Below, in pieces: positions 51,537-61,580 of a stretch of DNA of 64,000 nt; position 1 is the first letter of the stretch; each line of letters begins with the position of its first letter. The DNA lies in NCBI GenBank assembly GCA_963677215.1, contig OY781919.1:2170001-2234000 (forward strand), given 5' to 3'. This DNA comes from G963676795 sp963677215 (GTDB lineage Bacteria > Desulfobacterota > Desulfuromonadia > Desulfuromonadales > Geopsychrobacteraceae). The translations under genes and the position numbers were made by a program. The notes beneath the pieces were generated by a model. The model was not told where the DNA came from. It worked only from the letters and a program-made list of their open reading frames with translations, and ran no database searches.

Positions 51537-53888
51537 ATGCCGACACTGATCATCGATAACAAGAGCGTAACCGTTCCGGAAGGGAAGACGATCCTCGAAG
51601 CTGCCGAGGAGCTGGGGATTGTCATTCCGCATTTCTGCTACCACAAGGCTTTGGGGGCCGTCGGAGCCTGCCGGATGTGCGCCGTGACCATCCATGAGGG
51701 GAGCGTCAAGGGCTTAAAGATGTCCTGCCTGGTCAAGGTCGAGGACGGCATGGTCGTGACCACGAGCGATGAACGTTCAACGGAGTTCCGCAGTCGGGTG
51801 ACCGAATGGCAGATGCTCAACCATCCCCACGATTGTCCGGTCTGTGACGAAGGGGGCGAGTGCCAGCTTCAGGAGATGACCATCGCCGGCGGACATGGAA
51901 TCCGCCGTTATGACGGGCCTAAGCGAACCTACGTCAATCAGGATCTGGGGCCGTTCATCGCCCAGGAGATGAATCGCTGTATCCAGTGTTATCGCTGCGT
52001 CAGAACCTATAAAGATTATTGCGGCGGCCGGGACTTCGGGGTGCTCGGTTCGCGTAACCGGGTGTTCTTCGGCCGTTTCAGGGACGGCATGCTTGAGAGT
52101 GATTTCTCCGGAAATATAGTCGACGCCTGTCCGACCGGCGTGTTTACTGACAAGACTTACCGTTTTAAATCGCGTTTCTGGGATCTGCAGGAAGCACCAT
52201 CGATCTGCAGTCACTGTTCGCTTGGCTGTTCAACGATCCCCGGCGGCCGCTACCGCGAGCTGCAGCGGGTGCGCAGCGGCATCAATGAAGAGGTTAACGG
52301 CTTCTTTATCTGTGACCGGGGGCGCTTCAGCGGCAGTTACGTCAATCATCCGCAGCGGCCACGCCGGGCTCGCAGTGCTGGTGAAGCTGTGAGTGTCGAA
52401 CGGGCGCTGGAGCAGCTTGCCGTTGAGGCACGCCAACTGATCCGCAGTTATGGCAGTGAGTCGGTATTGTTGCTCGGTTCTCAGCGGGCTTCGCTTGAAA
52501 CCAACTGGCTGCTGAAACAGTGGGCTCGTGAACTGGGGAGTCAGCCGCCGGTCTTCTCGGCGCATGACGGACGCCAGGCAACGGCTCGTGCTGTTGCCGC
52601 TCTGCAAGGGCCGCTGGCTTCCCTCGAACAGGTTCGTCAGAGTGATGTTGTTCTGGTCGCCGGTTGCGATCCGCTGAGCGAAGCACCGATGCTCGCCGTT
52701 GCCCTGCGCCAGGTCGTGCGTAACGGCGGTCAGGTTTTTGTCTACGATCCACGCGCTATCAAATTGCCCTGTGAATTTGACCATCAGGCTGTCACTCCTC
52801 TTGAACTGCATGAATTCCTGAATGACGGTGGCTCTGACGGAAGACATATGCGCGAACTGCTGCAGCAGGCGGAACGGCCGGTTCTGGTTGGCGGAGGAAA
52901 CCTGTTAGGAGCCTACGGTATTGGGCAACTGCAGGGCCTGGCCGAGCGTTTGAGTAATTCAGACCGCAGCTGCCCGATTTACCCGGTTCTGGCCGGTCCG
53001 AACAGCTATGCCGTGGGGCTGCTGGATGATGACCGGGCGGAGACTCTGCAGGGACGTCTCGAAAGCGGTAAGGTCAAGATGCTGGTCTGTGTCGAAGCCG
53101 ATCCGCTGCTTGAATCTTCGGCACCGGGGCGGGTCTCAGCGCTGCTGACCGGCCTTGAGCAGCTGGTCATTCTCGATTATCTGCCGACAGCCTTGGCTCA
53201 GGACGTCGATCTCTTTATCCCGACCTGTACTCCGCTCGAATGTGACGGCAGTTTTATCAACAACGAGGGGCGCGTACAGGTTTTTTCCAAGGTTTTGGAA
53301 CCAGGCATCCCGCTGATTCAGGAAACTCAGGGAGAGCATCCATCTCGTGAATTTACGACTGAAACACCGGGTGCCGAACCCTGGGCGGCAACCGATGCTC
53401 TGCAGGTTCTGCTCAATCAGCAGGCCACTCTTGGCGAATTACGTGCCCAGATGGCTGCTGATGTTCCTTCCTTGCAGGGGCTTGCGGAGTTACGTGCCGG
53501 TCACCCCGGATTTCAGCTGGCCAGCGGCGGTGTCAAACCTCCTGAAATTGATGGTCTGCCGGAACAGCCGACGGGCAGCCTGCAGCTGATCGTGACTCCC
53601 GCCCGTTATGGCAGCGATCTGTCCGGTCGTTTCTCGACAAAGCTTGAACCGCGGTTCTCCGGGGCTCGCCTGCAGATGCACCCGGAGGATATTGCCGCAC
53701 TTCAGTTGCAGGAAGGGGATGAGGTGAACCTCGACTCTGATTTCACCAGCGTCCGTTTGACTCTCAGCAGTCAGGCCGATATGGCCCGGGGCTGCGCGGT
53801 GGTTGAACACAATGCCACCCAGAGCGAGCTGGTTCCTGGCAGCGGTGTCAGCTACTGCCAGGTCGGCAAGGAGGTGCTCCGTGACTGA
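51537..53888 (+). CDS. nuoG: NADH-quinone oxidoreductase subunit G
   Basis: This 783-residue subunit holds several electron-transfer clusters. An N-terminal [2Fe-2S] domain has cysteines in CYHKALGAVGACRMC. The histidine-cysteine cluster is in HPHDCPVCDEGGECQLQ. A [4Fe-4S] motif is seen in CIQCYRCVRTYKDYC. A molybdopterin-oxidoreductase-like part begins with CSHCSLGCSTIPGG at about residue 225 and fills the rest, without a recognisable cofactor-binding catalytic residue. The extra cluster N7 ligands (CSHCSLGCS and a later FICDRGRF) appear present. nuoH begins inside its last codons. Confidence 0.93.
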   Translation: MPTLIIDNKSVTVPEGKTILEAAEELGIVIPHFCYHKALGAVGACRMCAVTIHEGSVKGLKMSCLVKVEDGMVVTTSDERSTEFRSRVTEWQMLNHPHDCPVCDEGGECQLQEMTIAGGHGIRRYDGPKRTYVNQDLGPFIAQEMNRCIQCYRCVRTYKDYCGGRDFGVLGSRNRVFFGRFRDGMLESDFSGNIVDACPTGVFTDKTYRFKSRFWDLQEAPSICSHCSLGCSTIPGGRYRELQRVRSGINEEVNGFFICDRGRFSGSYVNHPQRPRRARSAGEAVSVERALEQLAVEARQLIRSYGSESVLLLGSQRASLETNWLLKQWARELGSQPPVFSAHDGRQATARAVAALQGPLASLEQVRQSDVVLVAGCDPLSEAPMLAVALRQVVRNGGQVFVYDPRAIKLPCEFDHQAVTPLELHEFLNDGGSDGRHMRELLQQAERPVLVGGGNLLGAYGIGQLQGLAERLSNSDRSCPIYPVLAGPNSYAVGLLDDDRAETLQGRLESGKVKMLVCVEADPLLESSAPGRVSALLTGLEQLVILDYLPTALAQDVDLFIPTCTPLECDGSFINNEGRVQVFSKVLEPGIPLIQETQGEHPSREFTTETPGAEPWAATDALQVLLNQQATLGELRAQMAADVPSLQGLAELRAGHPGFQLASGGVKPPEIDGLPEQPTGSLQLIVTPARYGSDLSGRFSTKLEPRFSGARLQMHPEDIAALQLQEGDEVNLDSDFTSVRLTLSSQADMARGCAVVEHNATQSELVPGSGVSYCQVGKEVLRD

Positions 53889-54873
53889 GACCATCATCAC
53901 CCTGGCGCTGATCATTGTCAAACTGGTCGTCGTTTTCGGCGTGGTCCTGACCTTGGCCGCCAACCTGGTGCTCGCTGAACGCAAGATCCTCGGCCGTATG
54001 CAGCTGCGTTACGGGCCGAACCGGGTCGGGCCGTTCGGTATGCTCCAGCCGCTGGCTGATGTCATCAAGCTGATCACCAAGGAAGATTTCATTCCGGCCG
54101 CTGCTGACAAGTGGATCTTCCTTTTTGCGCCGGGGCTGTCTGCCGTGACCGCTCTGTTGACCTTTGCCGTGGTCCCCTTCGGTCCGCCGATTACCCTGTT
54201 CGGCCAGACGGTACCGATGGTGGTTGTCGATCTGAACGTTGGGGTGCTCTATTTTCTCGGTCTCTCCTCGCTTGCCGTTTACGGCATCGCCCTGGGGGGC
54301 TGGGCGTCCAACTCCAAGTATGCGCTGCTCGGGAGTATTCGCGGCCTGTCCCAGCTGATCAGTTATGAATTGTCGATGGGGCTGGCGGTTGTGCCGGTGG
54401 TCATGATGGCCAAATCGTTCTCGCTCAACGATATCGTCATGGCTCAGGAGAAAATCCCGTTTCTGCTGCTCAATCCGGTAGCCTTTTTGATCTTTCTGAT
54501 CAGTGTCCTGGCCGAGAGCAAGCGGGTTCCGTTTGACCTGCCTGAAGCGGAGAACGAACTGGTTGCCGGTTTCCATACCGAGTATTCGGGGATGCGCTTC
54601 GGCCTGTTCTTTGTCGGTGAGTATATCAACATGATTATCCTGGGGTCGATGGTCGCGGTTTTCTTCCTCGGTGGCTGGCACGGGCCGGTTCTGCCGGGAG
54701 TGCTCTGGTTCGTCATCAAGGTGCTGGCGGTCTGCTTCTTCTTTATATGGACGCGCGCCAGCCTGCCGCGCCTGCGTTACGATCAGCTGATGCATTTCGG
54801 CTGGAAATTTCTCTTGCCGATCGCCCTGCTGAACGTCGTTGTGACCGGGGCTGTCCTGCTTGCGATAGGGTAG
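53881..54873 (+). CDS. nuoH: NADH-quinone oxidoreductase subunit H
   Basis: This 330-residue membrane subunit has about eight helices and forms part of the quinone channel. The family segments are AERKILGRMQLRYGPNRVGP near residue 35 and KRVPFDLPEAENELVAG near 220. I chose the GTG at 53881 because AAGGAGGT is spaced correctly. It overlaps the end of nuoG by eight bases. Open sequence upstream in this frame lies within nuoG and is not translated. Confidence 0.95.
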   Translation: MTETIITLALIIVKLVVVFGVVLTLAANLVLAERKILGRMQLRYGPNRVGPFGMLQPLADVIKLITKEDFIPAAADKWIFLFAPGLSAVTALLTFAVVPFGPPITLFGQTVPMVVVDLNVGVLYFLGLSSLAVYGIALGGWASNSKYALLGSIRGLSQLISYELSMGLAVVPVVMMAKSFSLNDIVMAQEKIPFLLLNPVAFLIFLISVLAESKRVPFDLPEAENELVAGFHTEYSGMRFGLFFVGEYINMIILGSMVAVFFLGGWHGPVLPGVLWFVIKVLAVCFFFIWTRASLPRLRYDQLMHFGWKFLLPIALLNVVVTGAVLLAIG

Positions 54874-54876
54874 ACG

Positions 54877-55407
54877 ATGCATATCTGGAGAGATATTCGA
54901 GGAACCTTGCAGCCGTTCTGGGTGACGCTGCGCAATATGTTCCGCAAGCCGGTGACCCAGAAGTATCCGGAGGAAAAACCGGACCTGCCGCCGCGCTACC
55001 GGGCGCGCCTGATCCTGACCCGCGATCCGGACGGCAACGAGCGCTGCGTCGCCTGTCATCTGTGCAGCGCCGCCTGCCCGGTCGACTGTATCTCGATGCA
55101 GGCCGCCGAAGCCGAAGACGGCAGACGCTACGCTCAGTGGTTCCGGATCAACTTCACCCGCTGTATCTATTGCGGCATGTGTACCGAAGCCTGTCCGACC
55201 CTGGCTATTCAGGTCACAGGCGATTTTGAGCTGGCCGGGCGTGATCCGCTCAAGCTGGTCTACGAAAAGGAAGACCTGCTGGTCGACCATTGCGGCCAGA
55301 ATTCCGAGTATAATTTCTATCGTCAATCGGGAATCGGGGTAGCTGCGCCGCGCGGCGAGAACCCCGGAGAAGCAAAACCTGTCGATGCAAAGGATCTGCT
55401 GCCATGA
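54877..55407 (+). CDS. nuoI: NADH-quinone oxidoreductase subunit I
   Basis: This 176-residue subunit carries the two [4Fe-4S] clusters N6a and N6b that lead to N2. The two ferredoxin motifs are CVACHLCSAACPVDC and CIYCGMCTEACPTLA. An amphipathic N-terminal helix attaches it to the membrane arm. It begins three bases after the nuoH stop and overlaps nuoJ by four bases. Confidence 0.95.
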   Translation: MHIWRDIRGTLQPFWVTLRNMFRKPVTQKYPEEKPDLPPRYRARLILTRDPDGNERCVACHLCSAACPVDCISMQAAEAEDGRRYAQWFRINFTRCIYCGMCTEACPTLAIQVTGDFELAGRDPLKLVYEKEDLLVDHCGQNSEYNFYRQSGIGVAAPRGENPGEAKPVDAKDLLP

Positions 55408-55931
55408 TAGCGACTCTGATCTTTTACATCCTTGGAGCCATTGCCGTTATCGCCACCCTGATCGCCATCACCCGGCGCAATCCGGTGCATGCGGTCATCT
55501 ACCTGGTCAACTGCTTCTTCTCATTGGCGTTGATCTTCTATCTGCTCGGCGCGCCTCTGGTCGCAGCCTGGGAGATCATCATCTATGCCGGGGCGATCAT
55601 GGTGCTCTTCCTGTTCATCATCATGATGCTCAGGCTGTCGCCGTCGACCGATCCCTCGCGCTATTCGCCGCGCTGGGTGCAGTGGCTACCGGTGCTGCTG
55701 ATTGCCATTGCCCTAGCGGTCTGCACCATGCTGCTGACCGGGATGGACAGCCTCAGCGCGCAAGGGGTGCCGCGCTGGTATGCATCACCGCGCGATTTTG
55801 GCTACAGTCTGTTCCACGAATACGCACTGGCGATCGAGATTGCATCCTTCCAGCTGTTGTTCGCCGCGGTTGGCGCCTTCTACGTCGGTAAGCCGGAATC
55901 GCTGCGCAGAGACAAGGGGGAAGAGCAATGA
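55404..55931 (+). CDS. nuoJ: NADH-quinone oxidoreductase subunit J
   Basis: This 175-residue protein has five membrane helices and takes part in coupling quinone reduction to proton movement. The conserved third-helix region is seen in WEIIIYAGAIMVLFLFIIMML. The start (ATGATAGCG) overlaps the nuoI stop, and the end overlaps nuoK by four bases. Confidence 0.93.
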   Translation: MIATLIFYILGAIAVIATLIAITRRNPVHAVIYLVNCFFSLALIFYLLGAPLVAAWEIIIYAGAIMVLFLFIIMMLRLSPSTDPSRYSPRWVQWLPVLLIAIALAVCTMLLTGMDSLSAQGVPRWYASPRDFGYSLFHEYALAIEIASFQLLFAAVGAFYVGKPESLRRDKGEEQ

Positions 55932-56233
55932 TCGTACCGATGGCACATCTGCTGATCCTGGCGACCATTCTTTTCGTTCTCGGCCTCGCCTGTGTCATCG
56001 CCTGGCGTAATCTGATCATGATCCTGATCGGCATCGAGGTCATGCTCAATGCCGTCTGCCTGACCCTGGTCGGTGCTTCCGCCTACTGGCAGCGGATCGA
56101 CGGCCAGGTCATGGTCATCTTCATGATGGCGATGACCTCGGCCGAGGTCTCGATTTCCCTGGCCATGGTCGTTTACCTGCAGCGCCGCAAGAAGAGTATC
56201 GATATCCGCGACTTTGATGAGATGAGGGGCTGA
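55928..56233 (+). CDS. nuoK: NADH-quinone oxidoreductase subunit K
   Basis: This 101-residue protein has three membrane helices. The conserved glutamate of the proton path is seen in LIGIEVMLNAVCL, and a second acid in AMTSAEVSISLAMVV. It shares the TGATG junction with nuoL. Confidence 0.94.
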   Translation: MIVPMAHLLILATILFVLGLACVIAWRNLIMILIGIEVMLNAVCLTLVGASAYWQRIDGQVMVIFMMAMTSAEVSISLAMVVYLQRRKKSIDIRDFDEMRG

Positions 56234-58089
56234 TGGCACTTTTACTGACCTTGACATTGCTGTTGCCTCTCGCCGGCGGAGTGTTTATCAGCTGCTTCGG
56301 TGAACGGGTTGCGAAACCTATCCCTGTTATCGTTTCCTGCGGATCTGTGATCGCCAGTTTTCTGGCTTGCCTCGGGGCTTTTCCTGCTGCAGGAGAGGGG
56401 CTGAATGTCGTCTTGTTCAGCTGGCTGAAGAGCGGTTCCTTCCAGGCGGACATCGGGCTGCAGTTCGATCCTCTGGCTGCTATCATGGCGCTGATGGTCA
56501 CCGGGGTTGCCAGTCTGATTCACCTCTATGCCGCCGGCTATATGCATGAGGATCCGGATCAGACCCGCTTCTTTGCTCTGCTCAACCTGTTCGTCTTCGC
56601 CATGCTGGCAATCGTTCTGGCCGACAACCTGCTGCTCATGTTCCTTGGTTGGGAGGGGGTCGGTTTCTGTTCCTACGGCCTGATCGGCTTCTGGTACCGC
56701 AAGACCGAAAACGCTAATGCCGGGCGCAAGGCCTTTATCGTCACCCGTATCGGTGACCTGTTCTTTACTGTCGCCCTGCTCTGGCTGTTCAAGCTGTTCG
56801 GGACCATCAGCATCGAAACGATCAACGCCCGGGCTGGCGAACTCGGCCTGGTGACGCTAACGATCCTTGGTCTGCTTCTGCTCCTCGGCGCCTGCGGCAA
56901 GAGCGCCCAGCTGCCGCTGATGACCTGGCTGGCCGACGCCATGGCCGGTCCGACTCCGGTTTCGGCGCTGATCCACGCGGCGACCATGGTCACCGCCGGG
57001 GTCTACCTGCTCAGCCGCCTCTTCCCGCTGGTTTCCCTGTCGCCGATCGCCATGGGGGCGATCGCCATCGTCGGGGTTGCGACCGCGCTCTATGCTGCAA
57101 CCTGTGCTCTCGCTCAGCGTGAAATCAAGCGGGTGCTCGCCTATTCGACCATGAGCCAGGTCGGTTACATGTTCATGGCGGTCGGTGTTGGCAGCGTCTC
57201 GGCGGCGATGTTCCACCTGCTGACCCACGCCTTCTTCAAATCGCTGCTGTTCATGGGGGCTGGCTGCATCATCAACCTGGCCGGCCACGAAAACGATATC
57301 CACCTGATGGGCGGGATGCGCAAGCGTTCAATGCCGGTCTTTCTGCTCTTTATGGCCGGCTTGCTCTGTCTGGCCGGGTTCCCGCTGACCGGCGGGTTCT
57401 TCTCCAAGGATCAGATCCTGGCAACCGCCTTCGCTCATGGCGATCCGTTCCATCTGGCCATCTACGGGGTTGGTGTTCTGACCGCGGCCATCACCTCCTT
57501 TTACAGCTTCCGCCTTGCCTATCTGGTGTTTGCCGGTGACTATCGCGGTGAAGAGCTGGGGCACGAGCCGTCCGGGTTGATGATCTGGCCGCTGGTCCCG
57601 CTCGCCCTGCTCGGTCTCGCGGGAGGGCTGATCAATCTGCCCCACCTGTTCGGCGGGCACAGCTGGCTGGCCGACTGGCTTGGACATGGCCAGGACGGGC
57701 TGCATCTGAGCGTCCACAACGAATACCTGTTGATCGCGGTCGCGATTGTGGTCTTTCTCATCGGCCTGATCCTTGCTCATCTGCGTTATCACCGCTTCAA
57801 AGAATCCGGTAACCGCGTCGTTGGCAACTTTCTGCTCTCCGGTTGGTATTTCGACGACCTTTACGAGCGGATTCTGGTGCGCCCCTTTCTCTATCTGTGC
57901 CGCTTTGCCTGGATCGGGGGAGAGCAGGGCGTCGTCGAAGGGCTTGTCTACGGTTTTGGCCGTACTTTCACTCATTGGGGAAAGCTGCTGCGGCTGATGA
58001 CCAACGGTCGAATTTCGACCTATCTGCAAGGTTTTGTCTGGGGGCTGCTGGTCATCATCGGCTGGTTCCTGCTGCGATCCGTTGCCTAA
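56233..58089 (+). CDS. nuoL: NADH-quinone oxidoreductase subunit L
   Basis: This 618-residue antiporter-like subunit is the distal proton pump of the membrane arm, with about 15-16 helices and a long C-terminal lateral helix. Conserved parts are FLGWEGVGFCSYGLIGFWY, LMTWLADAMAGPTPVSALIHAATMV and THAFFKSLLFMGAG. Its start overlaps the nuoK stop by one base. It is followed by nuoM after 18 bases, with AAAGGGGG as the ribosome site. Confidence 0.95.
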   Translation: MALLLTLTLLLPLAGGVFISCFGERVAKPIPVIVSCGSVIASFLACLGAFPAAGEGLNVVLFSWLKSGSFQADIGLQFDPLAAIMALMVTGVASLIHLYAAGYMHEDPDQTRFFALLNLFVFAMLAIVLADNLLLMFLGWEGVGFCSYGLIGFWYRKTENANAGRKAFIVTRIGDLFFTVALLWLFKLFGTISIETINARAGELGLVTLTILGLLLLLGACGKSAQLPLMTWLADAMAGPTPVSALIHAATMVTAGVYLLSRLFPLVSLSPIAMGAIAIVGVATALYAATCALAQREIKRVLAYSTMSQVGYMFMAVGVGSVSAAMFHLLTHAFFKSLLFMGAGCIINLAGHENDIHLMGGMRKRSMPVFLLFMAGLLCLAGFPLTGGFFSKDQILATAFAHGDPFHLAIYGVGVLTAAITSFYSFRLAYLVFAGDYRGEELGHEPSGLMIWPLVPLALLGLAGGLINLPHLFGGHSWLADWLGHGQDGLHLSVHNEYLLIAVAIVVFLIGLILAHLRYHRFKESGNRVVGNFLLSGWYFDDLYERILVRPFLYLCRFAWIGGEQGVVEGLVYGFGRTFTHWGKLLRLMTNGRISTYLQGFVWGLLVIIGWFLLRSVA

Positions 58090-58107
58090 AGGGGGAAACT
58101 GAGTTCC

Positions 58108-59592
58108 ATGAATGCTGCAACTCCATTTCAGTTCCCGTTGCTGAGCCTGATGCTCTGGCTGCCCATTCTCGGGGCGATTCTCTGTCTGGCCTGCTACAAA
58201 AAACCGGACTTGTCCCGTTGGCTGGCGCTGATCACCACGGCTCTCGTGTTTGTCCTGAGCCTGGTGGCTATCTCTGCCGCACCTGTGGCCTCCGGCTGGC
58301 GGCTGCTGGAAGACTGTGCCTGGATCCCATCATGGGGAATCCGTTATTCACTTGGCCTGGATGGAATCTCGCTGCTGCTGGTCATTCTGACCTCCTTTCT
58401 GCAGCTGGTGGCGGTCATCGTCTCCTGGCGGCAGGATAAGTTTCCATTCCTGTTTTTTCCGCTGATCCTGATCCTCGAGACAGGAATCCTCGGCGTCTTT
58501 GTCGCCCTTGACCTGGTGCTCTTCTATCTGTTCTGGGAGATCATGCTGATTCCGATGTTCTTCCTGATCGGAGTCTGGGGGCATGAAAAGCGCATACAGG
58601 CGGCCGTCAAGTTCTTCTTCTTCACCCTGGCCGGCAGCCTCTGCCTGCTGATCGCCGTGATCAGTCTCTATCTGCTGCACGGCCAGCAGAGCGGCGACTA
58701 TACCTTCGCCCTCGAGGCGCTCAAGCAGACAGATCTGAGTGCGACCCAGGAGATGATCTTCTTCCTCTGCTTTATGGCTGCTTTTGCCGTCAAGGTGCCG
58801 ATCTTTCCGTTTCACAGCTGGTTGCCCGACGCCCATACAGAAGCACCGGTTGCCGGTAGCGTCGATCTGGCCGGCTTGCTGCTCAAGACCGGCGTCTACG
58901 GCATGATCCGCTTTGCTTTCCCGCTCTTTCCGCACGCCGCAGAAAAGAGCCTGCCTGTTCTCGCCTTGTTGGGAATCGTCGGACTGTTTTACGCGGCCTG
59001 GATTGCCAATCTGCAGCGCGACATCAAGCGCATCGTTGCCTATTCGTCGATCTCCCACCTGGGGCTGGTACTGATCGGCCTGGCCGCCTGGAACCAGATC
59101 GCCTGGGAGGGGAGTGTGCTGCTGATGATCAACCATGGCATCACCACCGCCGCCGTGTTTATCGCTATCGCGCTGTTTCACAGGCGTACCGGCACCCGGG
59201 ATATCGAACGGCTCGGCGGCCTGTGGCAGAGCCAGCCGAACCTGTCGGCCTTCTTCCTGCTCTTCTGTATGGCTTCTCTGGGGCTGCCCGGGCTGGCCAA
59301 CTTTGCCGGCGAAATCCTGATTCTGATCGGCACCTTTTCTACTCATTCGGTATGGGCGATTCTTGCCGTCGGCGGGGTCCTCTTCTCGGCGCTCTATACC
59401 CTGAGAATGGTGCAGGGGACCATCTGGGGGCCGAGCTGCGAGCCGTTTGACCGTCAGGATCTGGCCGCCGGAGAATGGCTGGTGCTGATCCCGCTGGCCA
59501 TTCTGGTGGTTATCCTGGGCTGTTATCCGCAACCGCTGTTGGAGATCCTGCGTGAACCGCTCAGCCTGCTGCTGCAAGGAGGGCCGCTATGA
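58108..59592 (+). CDS. nuoM: NADH-quinone oxidoreductase subunit M
   Basis: This 494-residue antiporter-like subunit has about 14 helices. The family parts are LFWEIMLIPMFFLIGVWG with the key glutamate, FHSWLPDAHTEAPVAGSVDLAG and RIVAYSSISHLG. The length is normal. It overlaps nuoN by four bases (ATGA). Confidence 0.95.
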   Translation: MNAATPFQFPLLSLMLWLPILGAILCLACYKKPDLSRWLALITTALVFVLSLVAISAAPVASGWRLLEDCAWIPSWGIRYSLGLDGISLLLVILTSFLQLVAVIVSWRQDKFPFLFFPLILILETGILGVFVALDLVLFYLFWEIMLIPMFFLIGVWGHEKRIQAAVKFFFFTLAGSLCLLIAVISLYLLHGQQSGDYTFALEALKQTDLSATQEMIFFLCFMAAFAVKVPIFPFHSWLPDAHTEAPVAGSVDLAGLLLKTGVYGMIRFAFPLFPHAAEKSLPVLALLGIVGLFYAAWIANLQRDIKRIVAYSSISHLGLVLIGLAAWNQIAWEGSVLLMINHGITTAAVFIAIALFHRRTGTRDIERLGGLWQSQPNLSAFFLLFCMASLGLPGLANFAGEILILIGTFSTHSVWAILAVGGVLFSALYTLRMVQGTIWGPSCEPFDRQDLAAGEWLVLIPLAILVVILGCYPQPLLEILREPLSLLLQGGPL

Positions 59593-61004
59593 CATTATCC
59601 GCCCTTATCGCACTGCTTCCTCAGCTGATTCTAGCCCTCGGGGCGACGGCTGTGCTGCTCATCGGAGCCTGGCTGCCGATGAAGCGCGGCTGGCATTATG
59701 TCGGTGCACTGCTGGCTCTGGTTGCAGCGCTTTTGTCTGCAACATTGCAACCAACGACACTTGAGGTTGCCGGTCTCTATACCACGGCGCCCTACGCCAG
59801 GTTCTGCTCTGTGCTCTGGTCGCTGACAATTGCCGCGACCCTGTTCGGCTCCGGCCGTTATTCTGAGAAGCGCCGCTTCGGCGGCAGTGAATATGCCTCA
59901 CTGCTGCTGTTTGCCGCAGCCGGTATGAACCTGCTGTCGATGGCAATTTCACTGGTCGGTCTGTTTCTGGCCCTCGAGGCCTTCACCCTGGTGCTCTACA
60001 TCCTGATCGCCTTCAACCGCGACTGCAATCGCGGGGCGGAAGCAGGGCTCAAGTACCTGGTCTTCGGCGGAATAGCGACGGCCTTTCTGTCGTTTGGGAT
60101 TGCCCTGATCTATACCGCCAGTGGAACCTTCATGATCGCGGATGCCTTCCATGCGTTGCGTGCCGGTCATGATCTGACCCCGCTCGGCCTGGCTGGTTGG
60201 GCGATGATGCTGGTTGCGATCGGTTTCAAGATTTCCTTGGTTCCTTTTCATCTCTGGACTCCGGATGTCTACCAGGGCGCTCCGGCGCCAATCAGCGGTG
60301 TGCTGGCCACCGCCGCGAAAGGCGCTGTACTGACAGCTTTTCTGCCGTTGCTGACCATCCTTGGCGAGAGTGGCGAAACCGTCAGACAAATTGTCTGGCT
60401 GCTGGCGCTGGCGACCATGCTCGGCGGGACCCTGACCGCTCTGGTCCAGACCAATCTCAAGCGCATGCTCGGTTATTCTTCGGTTGTGCAGATGGGCTAC
60501 CTGCTGCTGGCCCTGCTGGTCGGGGGGGCTGATGGTGGCAAGGCGCTGCTCTATTATCTGGTGATCTACACGGTTTCGACCTTTGGTGCTTTTGCGGTGA
60601 TTACTTCACTGGCTCAGGACTCGCATGAGCTGCAGGACTACGAGGAACTGGCGGGGTTGGGCTACCGTTATCCGAAGCGGGCCATTGTGCTTGCGGCCTG
60701 TATGTTTTCTCTGGCAGGAATTCCGCCGTTGGCAGGGTTCTTTGCCAAGTTCATTCTGTTTCGCACGGCTTTTGCCCATCAGTATTCGGGGCTGGCGGTC
60801 GTTGCTATCTTTGTCTCGCTGGTTTCTGTCTATTATTATCTGCGCCCTGTCGTGACCCTGTTCATGGGTAAGGACGAGAACCGGATCAACTGTTCCGGCA
60901 GTCTGGATGAATCCCTGCTGCTGGGTGTCTGTTGTGTTGTTCTGATCCTGTTCGGAATCTTCCCTGAACCTCTTGTGGCGCTTGTCGCTTCAGTTTTTCA
61001 GTAA
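59589..61004 (+). CDS. nuoN: NADH-quinone oxidoreductase subunit N
   Basis: This 471-residue antiporter-like subunit has about 14 helices and is the last gene of the complex I operon. Typical segments are FLALEAFTLVLYILIAF, PFHLWTPDVYQGAPAPISG and RMLGYSSVVQMGYLL. A small CoA-binding protein gene follows 19 bases later and may be read through. Confidence 0.95.
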   Translation: MTLSALIALLPQLILALGATAVLLIGAWLPMKRGWHYVGALLALVAALLSATLQPTTLEVAGLYTTAPYARFCSVLWSLTIAATLFGSGRYSEKRRFGGSEYASLLLFAAAGMNLLSMAISLVGLFLALEAFTLVLYILIAFNRDCNRGAEAGLKYLVFGGIATAFLSFGIALIYTASGTFMIADAFHALRAGHDLTPLGLAGWAMMLVAIGFKISLVPFHLWTPDVYQGAPAPISGVLATAAKGAVLTAFLPLLTILGESGETVRQIVWLLALATMLGGTLTALVQTNLKRMLGYSSVVQMGYLLLALLVGGADGGKALLYYLVIYTVSTFGAFAVITSLAQDSHELQDYEELAGLGYRYPKRAIVLAACMFSLAGIPPLAGFFAKFILFRTAFAHQYSGLAVVAIFVSLVSVYYYLRPVVTLFMGKDENRINCSGSLDESLLLGVCCVVLILFGIFPEPLVALVASVFQ

Positions 61005-61023
61005 CCCTGTCATGGAGTACTAA

Positions 61024-61434
61024 ATGTCAGAAGAGATTGACCTTCAGATAAAGATTTTTCTGTCCGCCGGTCATTTTGCCGTAGTGGGAGCATCCACAAG
61101 CCGTGAGAAGTTCGGCAACAAGGTACTGCGCTGCTATCAGCAGCATGGCTATGATGTCATTCCCGTTCACCCGACCGAAGAGGCGATTGAAGGCCTTCCC
61201 TGCTGCGCCAGCATTGCTGACCTGCCGGAGAAGGTTGCAAGCCTGTCGGTTGTGACGCCAGCGAAGATCACCGAAAAGGTTGTTCTTGAAGCTGTCGCCA
61301 AGGGGATCAAAAACATCTGGATGCAGCCGGGAGCCGAGAGCCGCAAGGCTGTCGATTATTGTCGAGCCCAGGGTGTCAATGTCATCGCCGATGGCAGTTG
61401 CCTGTTGGTTAAACTTGGTTTTGAAAATGGCTAA
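61024..61434 (+). CDS. CoA-binding domain protein
   Basis: This 136-residue protein is a single Rossmann-like CoA-binding domain of the YccU type. The glycine-rich start FAVVGASTSREKFGNKVLR and the segment YDVIPVHPTEEAIEG are family features. Its role is unknown; related domains occur in succinyl-CoA synthetase and acyl-CoA synthetases. It follows nuoN closely, so it may share the transcript, although a functional link to complex I is not implied. Confidence 0.85.
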   Translation: MSEEIDLQIKIFLSAGHFAVVGASTSREKFGNKVLRCYQQHGYDVIPVHPTEEAIEGLPCCASIADLPEKVASLSVVTPAKITEKVVLEAVAKGIKNIWMQPGAESRKAVDYCRAQGVNVIADGSCLLVKLGFENG

Positions 61435-61495
61435 GGCCCGTTTTTTTTGTACCAATTTGGCGTCGAGCTGAGTCGAACTTGATGAGAAACACGCG

Positions 61496-61520
61496 GGGGG
61501 CTTTCAGGGCCCCCTTTTTT
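61496..61520 (+). terminator. Terminator after the CoA-binding gene
   Basis: GGGGGC (61496-61501) pairs with GCCCCC (61509-61514), followed by TTTTTT. It ends the nuo transcript. Confidence 0.75.
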
Positions 61521-61580
61521 ATGCTAAATAGATAGATGGATTTTAGACTTTGTTGCGCAACACCTGCATCAGGATGCTCG

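Noticed and set aside
53848..55326. Long minus-strand open frame opposite nuoH-nuoI
   Set aside because: Antisense to two conserved subunits, of low-complexity H/Q/D composition, and without a ribosome site.
58348..59577. Long minus-strand open frame opposite nuoM
   Set aside because: Antisense shadow with Q/E/D-rich low-complexity composition and no recognisable motif.
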